This document shows positions 51,950 to 61,861 of a DNA stretch of 64,000 bases, piece by piece; within the stretch, counting starts at the first letter, position 1, and each line of letters opens with the position of its first letter. The notes under the pieces were generated by a model. That model had not been told where the DNA came from and made no database searches. It saw only the letters and a list, made by a program, of their open reading frames with translations. The translations under genes were made by a program, and so were the position numbers. This DNA comes from an uncultured Flavobacteriales bacterium (lineage in GTDB: Bacteria; Bacteroidota; Bacteroidia; Flavobacteriales_D; Crocinitomicaceae): the NCBI GenBank assembly GCA_913054135.1, contig CAJXJK010000010.1, positions 62,001 to 126,000 on the forward strand, given 5' to 3'.

Positions 51950-52722
51950 TCCACTCTTGGCTGATTGTCTTTGCCTTTTCCTAATCCGAAAAGATAGTTC
52001 ACGCTAAACTGAAAGAATTGGTGTCGTTGAATTGGTGAGCTAATGTCAGAAGTTCTATAATCCATCATACCATACTGGTAGGCAGCATGAAAACCAACCT
52101 GATCGTACTGATAACCTATGCTGGTCTTGAATCCTGCGTCAAATCGTCTCAGTATTGATGGGTTGCTCACTCCCGTAATAAGTTCTTGATATGGGTCAGG
52201 TAAAATGGCTCCCAATTGCCCCGAAGGATCAAGCGTACTTAAATCAATGAATTGCATAAATGGCGACTGACTTATAGCTATTTCGCTTAATCGTGACTTA
52301 AATAAATACGAGCAGTATCCGCCAATTCCTACATTGATGCCTTCCCATTTGAAATTTGCCATCAAGGGTATTTCAACAAAGTGTTCGTTATATCTGCTTT
52401 CAGTTTTACTATAAGTATTGAAGTCGATATCACCTAGACCAATAGTTTGAGGATCAAATCCAAAAATCACCAATGGCACTGTGTCATAAGCTTCAGAGGA
52501 TTGTTTTTTTTGTGAATAGAAGACCCCACTTTTAATAGACATCCAATCAAAAAAGTCATATTCAAATGTTGCTCCAGCATACCATCCTGGTTGATATTCT
52601 CTTCCGAAATTTGTGGTTTCAACTTTGAGTAAATTCATCCCAACTTCGGGACCTATATGAATTTTTTGTGCAAATGAATATGTGCCAACAATAAGAGTAA
52701 AAAGGAGTAATAATTTTTTCAT
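51946..52722 (-). CDS. Porin-family outer-membrane beta-barrel protein
   Basis: 258 residues. Signal peptide (ending YSFAQ). The body has the OMP-beta-barrel/PorT-like pattern of Bacteroidota (HIGPEVGMNLLKVETTN, WYAGATFEYDFFDWMSIKSGVFYSQKK, VEIPLMANFKWE). Placed 18 bp after the 1343-residue T9SS protein on the same strand, so likely co-transcribed. A PorT role in T9SS assembly is possible but cannot be told from generic barrel proteins by eye. Confidence 0.8.
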   Translation of the reverse strand: MKKLLLLFTLIVGTYSFAQKIHIGPEVGMNLLKVETTNFGREYQPGWYAGATFEYDFFDWMSIKSGVFYSQKKQSSEAYDTVPLVIFGFDPQTIGLGDIDFNTYSKTESRYNEHFVEIPLMANFKWEGINVGIGGYCSYLFKSRLSEIAISQSPFMQFIDLSTLDPSGQLGAILPDPYQELITGVSNPSILRRFDAGFKTSIGYQYDQVGFHAAYQYGMMDYRTSDISSPIQRHQFFQFSVNYLFGLGKGKDNQPRVD

Positions 52723-52740
52723 TGGGTTGAATTAATTATG

Positions 52741-55700
52741 CTAAAAATTAGTGGTGTCAACGGTTCGCATAGCACCATACCATTTGAGGATCCGTTCTCC
52801 AACGCCCGGCACATCAATATGGATGATATAAATACCACTTGCTATTGGTATGCCCCTATCATTTTTAAGCGTCCAATCTTGGAAGGTAGTTGCGTTATCT
52901 TTTGAAAGTACTTTTACCAAACTACCTGACATAGTGAAGATTTTGATAGTACATCTCTCAGGCAAATTAGTAAACTTGACGCGGTTGTCAATTTGATTGT
53001 TTTCGTAAGCTGAGTAGGCGTAATAAGGGTTCGGAACCACATTTATCAGGTCTAATTTATCGGTTTGTTCATCCAGCACATTGATCGTTGTGAATAAAGA
53101 ATCAGTCGTGAATCTGTATGAAGGTAAACCTTGATTTTGGCCAGTGAATATTTCTTCTTGGTATGGATGCGAAATTCGTAATTGCATTCTCGTCTCTGTT
53201 TCTAAAACAGTTTTGTTATTCTCTAAAATAGGGGCAACAACCCACATGCAATTCTTCCAAACTTTATAATAATTACTGTTTTTATCTGGGTCAGAATCAT
53301 CTAACATATCAATCAAATAATCGGCATGATCATAATAAGGCATTGTGTTATCATCTTCAAGAGAATTACCAAAAATGTAAATGAAATGGCTTCCTCCAAA
53401 AATTGGATTACCAATATTGTCAATCAATTCTGAGGTCGGGTTCCACAGCATGTCTTGACCATTCGACCCGCCCAACCAAGAGTTCTCTGCGAACGCAATA
53501 TTCAGTCTTTCACCGGTCTCAATGTCAATGGCATAACCCGGGAACCAACTTCTACCAACTTCAGTTGAAGACTCTGTTCCATTAATATCCTTTGAAGGAG
53601 ATTTTCTTAATTTCATGATGGATGAACCGCCAATAGTTTGTGAACTATTCCAGTTGTTTTCTATCACAGCACATTCGGTCCATTTTGATTGATCTTCAGT
53701 AAATACCAAATCAACTCCGTGAATGTATGGGAAAGCACTTTTCACTCTTGACAGATTAAATTGTGTAAACCAACTTGAGTTTGTGGTTTGATCATTTAAA
53801 TCTTCATCCGGAAATCCAATTGGCATTCCTAAAAAGTCGCGTCCAACTAAATTGTATGGAGCAGCCATTCCGTCTAAAATCTCTTCGTAAAGTTCATTCT
53901 CATCATTGTGATCGCGATACATACAAGGGTCAAAGATTGTTCCTGTAGGTGTACAAGGCACATTGTTTATTTCGTCATCAGGGTTATTAATCCCTGACCT
54001 AATCCAGTTGGTAGGATAATCGGCATCACTATCATAAATTCCCGATAACCATGCTTTTGAAGAGTCGGCAAAAGTTAATTTCCCTCCAATTGGATCGGTA
54101 AAATATTGCGTCTCAGGTCCGTTTGTATTTTGATAAAGTGACTGTTCTATCCATACGGAAATTCCCCATTCAGGAATCAATTGTTCGTTAGGAGCCCTAA
54201 TGCCATTTCTCGAGAAAACAGTATCGAGAGTAGAGAGATTAACCATAAACCAATCGGCATCTTCTAACTCGCCATTGTCATCATGTACCATTGAAATTTC
54301 AAATTCTCCTGGCGGAATGTTTAAAGGATCAATGACCTTGATTTGAATTGGAGATGCTTCAGCTGTATAAGTGATTTCATTTACAAAATCATTAGCTAAA
54401 ATGGCTGCCTCTGTCTCTGCTGATAGGTCTGTCCAACGTCCACCATTGCCCCAGCCATCAATTTTAGTTAAAGCAATTTCATCCCCATACTTAGCGCCAA
54501 ATGTTGTACCGCCTTCTTCAACAGATGGGTTGTGAGGTATACCTTCGTAAGCAATGATTTCTCCAATAGCTGCTTTTCGAGAAGCGAGATACGGTTTCTT
54601 TTGGCCATCTAAGGCGTCTGGGTCATTAGGGTCGTAAGTTTTGTACTCATTATGGGCATATGAAACAGCCATAAAATAATACCTTTTGAAGTTGATTAAA
54701 GTTCTGTCACCAGTGGCAAACTGATCTTCGGTCACTGAGAAAGAATGTCTTATACCTTCATTGCCACCATCTACTTTAATCGTAGGAATTTGAACTCCTA
54801 AATCACCATTGAACTCGTAGTTGACAAGTTTAGAAGTGCTGTCTTTCACATCACACTGAAATACTAATCTTGCCAATTCAACATTATCTAAATCTGCCGG
54901 ACTTACAGTTTTATCAGCTAATTGATAAACCTGATATCCTTGAAACCTGTAGTTGGCATCAAAGTTTGAATCTAAGTCAACATTCGCCAAAAAAGGGTCA
55001 AACTCAATGTAATCTTCATCTTTATTGTTCGAAGCTTGATCATTGTAAATTGAAATGATCAATTCATTTTCCATCTCTTGAATAGACATATCAGGAGCGT
55101 GCGGTCCTTCTAAAACTTTGAAACAATTATCAAAAAGTGCTTGTGCTTTGTCATCTGCTACTCTCAATGCTTTCACTGATTCAAAAGGGTCTCCTGAAAT
55201 TGCTCTTGCCCAAGCTACTCCGTATGTAATATTGTTTACAGCTCCTGGTTGTAAGGTGAACGGCCCAGACGATTGAGCGAATCTTCTATCAAAAGGAACG
55301 TTACCCGAAGTTTGTTCGGTCCAATTTGGTTGAGTCACACCAGATGTTCCCCATCCTAAAGGGTCTGATTCACCCGGAAACATGTAATTTGAAGTCACTG
55401 TAGGAACAGCACCAACAGATGCTGGATGACCTGTTCCACCATAAACGAAAGGTGTACCGTCTTTCCAATACCCACTTAAATAATTGTAATAATCTTGCCC
55501 TGTTTGTGGATCAGTTTGTGCTGCAATTCCACCACCACCTAGGTTGTTGTAGTACAGGAATTTACGCATTCCCATACGTTCATTATCAATCACTCCGTCA
55601 CCATATCCAATTCCCAATCCATCATAAGGCACTCCTTTTTCTGAAATTGCTTCGGCATAATTGGTAGTTAGCGGATTATCTTTTCCGTCCACATCTTGGT

Positions 55701-56772
55701 ATGGTCCTTCAAAAAAGTCTATTCCACATGCCGGAGGATTTGCTCCATAACCCAAATATCCGCCGTCAGTATTGTCTACCGCATTTCCGTTATAGGTGTA
55801 TCCAAGCCCACGGCTAACATCACATCCTACATAATCATCATTGGGTCCGCCCAAGGCACCATCAATGAAAATTCCGAAATAAGTATCATACAAGGTTTGA
55901 GTAGATTGGTTAACCAACTCATAGTTGTAGAAGGTCATATTGTTGATTTCATCATTAGTTGCGAAAGCAAATGCCTGGCATCTAATTTCCATTCCCAAAG
56001 GATCTCCTGCCGTTTCAGTATGGATGTTTCCTTTGTCATTCATCACCCACCAAACTGTTTCATCACCATAAAGAGTAACGGTTCTGTCGGTAGTGCAGTC
56101 TAGTTCTCTTTCAATGTCATACCAAGGATAATCACCATTTTCAGGAACGTAGTTACCATCCTCATCTCTATCATAAAAAGGAGCCAAATAATAGTTTTGT
56201 CCAAGTGAAGGATCGCCATGAGCTGGCCATTCCATTATGGATACAGGAATTTCATAATCAGGGTAATTCTCGGCTTGTAAGCTGGTTCCGTTCAATTGAT
56301 CTTCTTCGCCCATTTTGAACCAAGCATCAAATTCTCTCACTTCATCTTGAGTCACTACAAAGTGGCGGTCATACTTTTCACATTCGCTCGGAATAATTTC
56401 GGCTTCACCTGTTTCAGTGAGCGGTCCTGCCCAATAGTCATTACCATTTCGGTAACGCACGGCGGCAATTTTTAACTGACCATTAATGTCAACTCCACCT
56501 AACCAAAGTGCTGAGGTGAATAGCGCCATTATACCTGAACCTTTAGGCACCTCATATTGAGAAAAGTTTTGACCAGAAATTTGCCATAAGTTTCCACCAG
56601 TATGAATCAGTGCTTTCACATTGTTGAACTCTAAAAATGTAGATGCATTGGCTGGTGTGCAACCAGCAGCTCTGCTGTCGGGCACATTTTCAGGGCCATG
56701 TTCTCCTCTAAAAGGCTGGGCAAACCCAATTGAGCAGATAAAAATGAATGATAGAATTGACAATAGCTTCAC
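52741..56772 (-). CDS. Very large T9SS secreted protein
   Basis: 1343 residues. Signal peptide (ending GFAQ). I recognise no enzyme domain. The sequence is rich in Asp, Asn, Gly and aromatic residues over its length (ALWLGGVDINGQLKIAAV, DEDGNYVPENGDYPWYD), as in long Bacteroidota surface proteins. The end has a FlgD-Ig-like/type A sorting module (NVVPNPYYAYSAYE, CTIKIFTMSGSLVKVL, GIPIASGIYIIHID). A possible -7 box TATCTTCG lies at 56783-56776. Function unknown; export by T9SS is inferred. Confidence 0.87.
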   Translation of the reverse strand: MKLLSILSFIFICSIGFAQPFRGEHGPENVPDSRAAGCTPANASTFLEFNNVKALIHTGGNLWQISGQNFSQYEVPKGSGIMALFTSALWLGGVDINGQLKIAAVRYRNGNDYWAGPLTETGEAEIIPSECEKYDRHFVVTQDEVREFDAWFKMGEEDQLNGTSLQAENYPDYEIPVSIMEWPAHGDPSLGQNYYLAPFYDRDEDGNYVPENGDYPWYDIERELDCTTDRTVTLYGDETVWWVMNDKGNIHTETAGDPLGMEIRCQAFAFATNDEINNMTFYNYELVNQSTQTLYDTYFGIFIDGALGGPNDDYVGCDVSRGLGYTYNGNAVDNTDGGYLGYGANPPACGIDFFEGPYQDVDGKDNPLTTNYAEAISEKGVPYDGLGIGYGDGVIDNERMGMRKFLYYNNLGGGGIAAQTDPQTGQDYYNYLSGYWKDGTPFVYGGTGHPASVGAVPTVTSNYMFPGESDPLGWGTSGVTQPNWTEQTSGNVPFDRRFAQSSGPFTLQPGAVNNITYGVAWARAISGDPFESVKALRVADDKAQALFDNCFKVLEGPHAPDMSIQEMENELIISIYNDQASNNKDEDYIEFDPFLANVDLDSNFDANYRFQGYQVYQLADKTVSPADLDNVELARLVFQCDVKDSTSKLVNYEFNGDLGVQIPTIKVDGGNEGIRHSFSVTEDQFATGDRTLINFKRYYFMAVSYAHNEYKTYDPNDPDALDGQKKPYLASRKAAIGEIIAYEGIPHNPSVEEGGTTFGAKYGDEIALTKIDGWGNGGRWTDLSAETEAAILANDFVNEITYTAEASPIQIKVIDPLNIPPGEFEISMVHDDNGELEDADWFMVNLSTLDTVFSRNGIRAPNEQLIPEWGISVWIEQSLYQNTNGPETQYFTDPIGGKLTFADSSKAWLSGIYDSDADYPTNWIRSGINNPDDEINNVPCTPTGTIFDPCMYRDHNDENELYEEILDGMAAPYNLVGRDFLGMPIGFPDEDLNDQTTNSSWFTQFNLSRVKSAFPYIHGVDLVFTEDQSKWTECAVIENNWNSSQTIGGSSIMKLRKSPSKDINGTESSTEVGRSWFPGYAIDIETGERLNIAFAENSWLGGSNGQDMLWNPTSELIDNIGNPIFGGSHFIYIFGNSLEDDNTMPYYDHADYLIDMLDDSDPDKNSNYYKVWKNCMWVVAPILENNKTVLETETRMQLRISHPYQEEIFTGQNQGLPSYRFTTDSLFTTINVLDEQTDKLDLINVVPNPYYAYSAYENNQIDNRVKFTNLPERCTIKIFTMSGSLVKVLSKDNATTFQDWTLKNDRGIPIASGIYIIHIDVPGVGERILKWYGAMRTVDTTNF

Positions 56773-57094
56773 GATTCGAAGATATTAAATTTTTGTACAC
56801 GAAAGCTTCAGATTATAAGCAATTGCTATGAATTTTATGTTGGTCAATAATTGTGCGAAACGGATTCAATAGCAGCTTAACAATGAGTGCTCATTGCCGC
56901 ACAAAATTGATGCTAAGAACTAAATGAAGTTGATAAATCTTAAAAGGCTGAAAAATTCGACTGTAATAACGGCCTTCCTCATTTGGTCTATCTTTCAATT
57001 GACAAGCTGTGATCTAAATTATTTTTTCATTTAAATAAGTTATTAGGCTCTCATTTGATAAATTAAAGGTACTTTTTTGACCGAATTAGAAATT
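56773..57094. other. Divergent intergenic region with a short palindrome
   Basis: 322 bp without a supported gene. It contains the inverted repeat CAATGAG-TG-CTCATTG (56881-56896) that could be an operator for either divergent gene, and AT-rich promoter-like DNA. No RNA gene recognised. Confidence 0.5.
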
Positions 57095-57451
57095 ATGAAT
57101 GTTTTAATAGTAGAAGATAATATGATGACTTCTGTTCATCTAGAGCATATTATCTCACAAATTGGAGAACATAATGTAATAGGCTTGGCAGATTGCGTTC
57201 CAGCGGCTAGAGAAATTTTGCAGTCGAATAAAATATCCCTAGTTTTTTTAGATATTAACCTTGAAGGTGAAATTGATGGTATAGAGTATAGTAAAGAATT
57301 GACAAATCAAGGAATTCCTTTTGTCTACATATCAGCTTATTCAGACCAAGATATCTTGGATAAAGCCATCAAAACAAATCCTTTAGGTTTTGTAAAGAAA
57401 CCCTACAGAACATTAGAGGTTCTTTCAGCCATTAAACTGGCACAAAAATGA
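57095..57451 (+). CDS. Receiver-only response regulator
   Basis: 118 residues from the ATG at 57095; an in-frame TTG at 57077 is less likely. Acidic pair Glu7-Asp8, phospho-acceptor Asp53 (VFLDINLEGEIDG), and Lys in GFVKKPY. It resembles the receivers of LytTR-type and stand-alone regulators in Bacteroidota. It has no output domain and no adjacent kinase. Confidence 0.87.
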   Translation: MNVLIVEDNMMTSVHLEHIISQIGEHNVIGLADCVPAAREILQSNKISLVFLDINLEGEIDGIEYSKELTNQGIPFVYISAYSDQDILDKAIKTNPLGFVKKPYRTLEVLSAIKLAQK

Positions 57452-57543
57452 ATTTTCTTATCGCTTTTTGAGGTTTCAATTACGATTACAATCCAATCAA
57501 AAAGAATTTAGAGACGGCAAGCTAAACTGAGTTGTCTTCTAAC

Positions 57544-58368
57544 TTAGAATTCCCTTACAGGAAATAGTGAGTACCCAGGCATGATTTTGAGCATATTATC
57601 AACTGTTGCGCCGCTATTGAAATCGATTCCCATGGCATTTGAAAGTGATGCTTCATTTGATGAAAAGTATTGTCCTGAAAAGTTATAATGACCTCCAAGA
57701 TCAATATTCACATAGACACTTCTTAATTCGGCCAATGAAGGAAGGAACCAATCAGAATAACCTCCTGCTGTGCAGGTGTCACAATAACGGGCCGCACATT
57801 CTTGTTGAAAACACTGACCTACAATTTGGGCTGTATTGTTTGCTCCAGCTCCAAAGGTGGTGTCTAAACCTGTTATGATGGAATCTTGACATCCCCAATC
57901 AGTAGTCCAGTTTACAGGTAGCGCCTCCATTCCTCCGCCTTGACCATCTAGGTAAAATATTAGCCCTCCGCCAGGACCTGTGCTTCCAATTTGAGGAGGT
58001 GGGGGAGTAGTCGTAAAAGTTTGTTCTTCCCCTGGAAAAACAGAGCCATTATATACATATGGATAGATGGAATATTCCGTCTCTGCTTCCAATCCTGTGA
58101 TGGTAGCATCTACTGTTCCATTGCTTCTACCTTCAACAGTTTCTGTGACATAAAAATTATATTGACCGCCTTTATATTTAAAACCTCTTTGAAAACTATT
58201 TTCTGATCCCGAAACAAAAAATGTTGCTGTGACATCTACCGAAGTATCTGTGACATTTCGAATGGTCATTACGCTTGAAAATTCGAATTGCTCTTTTTCA
58301 CAAGAAACCATTAAAATGATTAAAGTTCCTAGAGTTAAGATAAATGATTTCTTTCTTATATTTTTCAT
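57544..58368 (-). CDS. Lipoprotein with FnIII-like and DUF1566 (Lcl-like) domains, copy 1
   Basis: 274 residues. Lipobox VSC near residue 23. A fibronectin-III-like domain (about 30-120, ITGLEAETEYSIYPYVYNG) precedes a DUF1566/Lcl-type C-terminal domain (GPGGGLIFYLDGQGGG, YSDWFLPSLAELRSVY, QYFSSNEAS, FPVREF). DUF1566 domains occur in surface adhesin-like proteins. The last gene of a four-gene minus-strand set, and a paralog of the next gene. Function unknown. Confidence 0.83.
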   Translation of the reverse strand: MKNIRKKSFILTLGTLIILMVSCEKEQFEFSSVMTIRNVTDTSVDVTATFFVSGSENSFQRGFKYKGGQYNFYVTETVEGRSNGTVDATITGLEAETEYSIYPYVYNGSVFPGEEQTFTTTPPPPQIGSTGPGGGLIFYLDGQGGGMEALPVNWTTDWGCQDSIITGLDTTFGAGANNTAQIVGQCFQQECAARYCDTCTAGGYSDWFLPSLAELRSVYVNIDLGGHYNFSGQYFSSNEASLSNAMGIDFNSGATVDNMLKIMPGYSLFPVREF

Positions 58369-58393
58369 TCTTCTGTTGCTAAATTATTTGCCA

Positions 58394-59239
58394 TTAAAAG
58401 TCTCGAACCATTATGATGCTGGGCCCTGGCGCCATTGCCTTATCAAAGCCTAATGCTGTCCCATCAGCGAAATCTATAGCCCAAGCTTGTTGGATATTGA
58501 TTTGAGAAGAGGTGTGATACATTTGAGCTGGGACGTTCAGGTATCCCGGGAGGTATGCGTTTGTATATATTGAATCCAACTCATCTTTAGAAGGTAAATA
58601 CCAATCTGTATATGTGTTGTACGTAGTATTAGCAACTACATTTGAAGCAGCATTTATGCTACCGCAGTATGAGTCAATTATTGTGCCGTTTGCGGCTCCC
58701 GAGCCAAAATCTGTGAGGGTTCCCGGAATGTCCACCCAGTCACAGCCCCAAGCACCAGTCCATGATGAAAGGTAGATTACTTCTTTTCCGCCTCCTAGAC
58801 CGTCTGCGTAAAAAATCATCCCATTTGCTGGCCCAGTGTCACCAATTTGGAGAGCTCCATTGTAAATGAGGTTGGGGGTAAAACTTATTTCTTCTCCCCT
58901 GTATAAGTGTCCTGAGCGATATGCATAAGGATGACAATAATAAGTGGTGTTGGGAGTCAGGTTGGCAAAAGTGTCAACAATCGAACCATTACCTTGTCCG
59001 CCATTAATGGTGGTTTCATTATAGTCAAAGTAATGCGATTCGCTCTTTGGAGATTGTGAGAATTTTAAACCACGTTCAAATAATCCTTCAGTACCTGTTA
59101 AGAAGCATGTGGCAGAAATTTCTACCGAAGTATATGACAGGCTGCGTAAACTTATTTTACTGCCAAACTCTTCTTGTTCTTTCTTGCATGAAGTTAGCAG
59201 GGAAACAGTTGTCAATAATAGTATGGTCAATAGTTTCAT
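58394..59239 (-). CDS. Lipoprotein with FnIII-like and DUF1566 (Lcl-like) domains, copy 2
   Basis: 281 residues. Lipobox LTSC near residue 18. Same plan as copy 1: an FnIII-like domain (LTPNTTYYCHPYAYRSG) then a DUF1566-like domain (GPANGMIFYADGLGGG, YTDWYLPSKDELDSIY, MYHTSSQ, VRDF). It overlaps the upstream CsgG/TolB-like gene by 4 bp (ATGA), so they are co-translated. Confidence 0.83.
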   Translation of the reverse strand: MKLLTILLLTTVSLLTSCKKEQEEFGSKISLRSLSYTSVEISATCFLTGTEGLFERGLKFSQSPKSESHYFDYNETTINGGQGNGSIVDTFANLTPNTTYYCHPYAYRSGHLYRGEEISFTPNLIYNGALQIGDTGPANGMIFYADGLGGGKEVIYLSSWTGAWGCDWVDIPGTLTDFGSGAANGTIIDSYCGSINAASNVVANTTYNTYTDWYLPSKDELDSIYTNAYLPGYLNVPAQMYHTSSQINIQQAWAIDFADGTALGFDKAMAPGPSIIMVRDF

Positions 59240-60345
59240 ATTTTCTTCTTAGATCGGGTAATATTGAATCCAACACTAACACCTATCATTCCGCCACCCT
59301 TTTGAGATGAGTGAAAGATGTTTACCGGAATATTAAGTGCTCCCGAGTTAAAAGTTCGTCCAAAACCAACGATCCATCTCGTGCTAAATTTCGTATCTCC
59401 TCTTTTGTCTATGTGCTCTTCGAGACGATAGCCATCTTCTAAATATGTTGTTGAAGGGAAGTCGGCATCATTTTCACTGAAATAAGCATCTTTAGATCCA
59501 TAAATCCCTTCTGAATCAAAGAAGCCCGTTGATGTTTTCGTCAATCCAAAACTTGGCCCAAATGCAAATTCCCATCCTGCTTTTCCGAACCTGAACCCGT
59601 TCAAAATACTTAAACTAGGAATCATTTGACCTTGTTCAAGACCAATAAATTGCGGTATGAATTCAAAAAGCGCGGAGAAGTTTTCTGTTCCCACATATTG
59701 AGCTTCAAATTGATAGCCAATCGCAGAGACAATGGGTACAATATCTGCGCCGCCTTGATTTTCAGCTCGTGTCATATATTCTCCCAAGGTACCATAGGCA
59801 TAGGCCATTCCAATTCTAGGGCCAGAATTATTAACTCTCGAGTATTTTGAAGAGGTGATTACCTCATTGTTAAAGGATAGCCTTTTAACAAGGTCTTGAT
59901 CTGATGGAAGCCCGTGTAATTTTTTTACAACTATGCCAACCATTCGTTGAAGTTCTTCTTCTTGATTTGCAAATTCATGTGTGGCTGTTTTAATTGCCTC
60001 TTTCGCATTCACATCAATAAGTTTGAGGTTCACCACAATCTTATCAGATATCTTATCGATACTTCCCGAGATGACAAAATCGACATTTAACTCTTCGCCA
60101 AATTCCAGTAAACAACCTTTTGCATAACAGTCATCATATTTATCAGGATTTGCAATTTCGGCCATATCAAATTGGTCAAGAATAGAGTATTTTCTAATCT
60201 TAAATAGTTCTAACCTAACTAGAGTGGCTGCTGATGCTGGGTCAGCATATACTTTATAAGTATTAATATTTGCGACAGCAATTGACTGACCGAATGAGAG
60301 GCCTGTTGTTAAGACCAAAAGTGAAAGAATAAGTAATTTTTTCAT
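59236..60345 (-). CDS. CsgG/TolB-like protein with C-terminal barrel, copy 1
   Basis: 369 residues. Signal peptide (ending SFGQ). The first 150 residues fit the CsgG/FlgO/TolB-N type fold: a varying strand-helix pattern with YSILDQFDMAEI, two cysteines in DCYAKGCLLEFGEEL, then VDFVISGSIDKI and VNLKLIDVNAKEA. The rest is beta-rich with barrel-like strands (WEFAFGPSFGL, WIVGFGRTF, GVSVGFNI). Paralog of the next gene upstream. Role unknown. Confidence 0.78.
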   Translation of the reverse strand: MKKLLILSLLVLTTGLSFGQSIAVANINTYKVYADPASAATLVRLELFKIRKYSILDQFDMAEIANPDKYDDCYAKGCLLEFGEELNVDFVISGSIDKISDKIVVNLKLIDVNAKEAIKTATHEFANQEEELQRMVGIVVKKLHGLPSDQDLVKRLSFNNEVITSSKYSRVNNSGPRIGMAYAYGTLGEYMTRAENQGGADIVPIVSAIGYQFEAQYVGTENFSALFEFIPQFIGLEQGQMIPSLSILNGFRFGKAGWEFAFGPSFGLTKTSTGFFDSEGIYGSKDAYFSENDADFPSTTYLEDGYRLEEHIDKRGDTKFSTRWIVGFGRTFNSGALNIPVNIFHSSQKGGGMIGVSVGFNITRSKKKI

Positions 60346-60369
60346 ATCTAATTTTTTGAAATTCTTTTT

Positions 60370-61572
60370 CTATTGGTTGATTTTTGTTTTTGAGCGAACA
60401 ACATTGAATCCAACTGAAGCTCCAATCATTCCGCCATATTTATTTCCTGAGTAATAAATATTAAAAGGTACATTTAGAGCTCCTTTTCTAAAGGTTCTTC
60501 CAATTCCCATTACCCAGCTAGCATTGAATTCTGTTATACCATTCTTATGCAGATGGTTAGAGAATTCATCCTCTGATGGCGCTTCAAATGTTCTTCCAGG
60601 CAACCATTGTCCAGTTGTCTGATCTACATTTTCAGGATTGGCAGACCAAGTTTCATACTCTTTGTTAAACCATTCTTGTTCATCATAGAACTCTCCATCA
60701 TGTTCACTATTAGGATATAGGTAGACGCCGGATTTAACTTTTCTAAGACCAAAGGCCGGTCCAAATGCGAGCTCCCAACCTTGTTGCCCAACTCTAAACC
60801 CGTTTAAAAAACTTATTGATGGTATGAATTGTCCTTGTTCCATTCCACCAATGTTTGGAATGACTTCAAAGAGAGCAGAGAAATTTTCGGTACCGATATA
60901 TTGAACTTCGAATTGATATCCGATATTCGACACAATTGGATAAATGTCAAGACCGCCATTGTATGTTTTTCGTTGAAAGAATTTATTCATTTCTCCCAGA
61001 GCAGCTGCAGAAACACCAAACCTTGGTCCAGAGTTGTTTATTCTTCCTATGTTGGCTGCTGTGATTATTTCTTCTTCAAATCCGAGTCGCTTTTTCGTTT
61101 CTATATTCACGGGCATTGAGTGCATTTCACGTAATGTGATTTCTACCATTCTAGACAATTCAGATGACTGATCTGCGAATTCAATTGAATTCGTCATTTT
61201 CAAAGTCCCAGATTGTACGTCAATGAGTTTTAAAGTAACCACAATCTTTTTCCCAACTACTTCAAAGCTACCCGACAATATTTTGTCAACTTCCAGTTTG
61301 TTGCCGAGTCTCACAAGACATTCTTTACCGTAACAATCAACGAATGAAGAGTCACCATTCATTGCTGACCTCATGTCAAACTCATCTAAAACGACATACT
61401 TCTCTAGCTTTACTAATTCTATTCGAGTTAGCTTGGCGGCAATGCTAGGTGTCATTTCTACGCCTTTAGTGTAAATGTCGCCAACAGCAATCGACTGAGA
61501 ATATGCTGCCGTAAAGTGGAATATGAAAAATAGGCCAAAGAAAAATTTGATAAGAGCTTTAGAATGCTTCAT
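60370..61572 (-). CDS. CsgG/TolB-like protein with C-terminal barrel, copy 2
   Basis: 400 residues. Signal peptide (ending AYSQ). Same plan as copy 1: YVVLDEFDMRSAM, DCYGKECLVRLGNKL, VDKILSGSFEV, VTLKLIDVQSG, then barrel-like strands (WELAFGPAFGL, WVMGIGRTF, GASVGFNV). It has an extra loop of about 30 residues in the barrel part. First gene of the four-gene set, with a good promoter upstream. Confidence 0.78.
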   Translation of the reverse strand: MKHSKALIKFFFGLFFIFHFTAAYSQSIAVGDIYTKGVEMTPSIAAKLTRIELVKLEKYVVLDEFDMRSAMNGDSSFVDCYGKECLVRLGNKLEVDKILSGSFEVVGKKIVVTLKLIDVQSGTLKMTNSIEFADQSSELSRMVEITLREMHSMPVNIETKKRLGFEEEIITAANIGRINNSGPRFGVSAAALGEMNKFFQRKTYNGGLDIYPIVSNIGYQFEVQYIGTENFSALFEVIPNIGGMEQGQFIPSISFLNGFRVGQQGWELAFGPAFGLRKVKSGVYLYPNSEHDGEFYDEQEWFNKEYETWSANPENVDQTTGQWLPGRTFEAPSEDEFSNHLHKNGITEFNASWVMGIGRTFRKGALNVPFNIYYSGNKYGGMIGASVGFNVVRSKTKINQ

Positions 61573-61591
61573 TTTAATGGGTTTTATCCGA

Positions 61592-61622
61592 CAAAGTTAG
61601 ACTCAAAGCAATGAAGATTAAA
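61592..61622 (-). promoter_or_regulatory. Vegetative-type promoter for the four-gene set
   Basis: Minus-strand TTTA (61622-61619), 19 nt, TAACTTTG (61599-61592), 20 nt before the start at 61572. Confidence 0.6.
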
Positions 61623-61809
61623 TGACTATAGTCAGTTCTAACAATGATTTACACAAATATGAATAGCGTTCAATGAAGCAGTATTGCTGCTATGCCTGCA
61701 AAGAAGTGTGATTGTTCTGAATTTTGACAAGCTATACATCTCAGTTAAATCCTCAGAAAACTAAATCTATGAAACCACATTGATCATGGTTTAATGGCGC
61801 TTCAAAGCT

Positions 61810-61837
61810 TTTGTACGGGAAATAATCACTAATTTTG
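61810..61837 (+). promoter_or_regulatory. Promoter candidate for ileS
   Basis: TAATTTTG (61830-61837) matches TAnnTTTG; TTTG at 61810-61813 lies 16 nt upstream, slightly short. The ileS ATG is 24 nt downstream. Confidence 0.5.
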
Positions 61838-61861
61838 CCCCTTCAATTTAGTGAGATTACA

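Noticed and set aside
61573-61861. Leader RNA or T-box before ileS
   Set aside because: T-boxes are not expected in this phylum, and I could not find the conserved T-box sequence or a terminator hairpin; only a weak repeat AAACCA-N9-TGGTTT is present.
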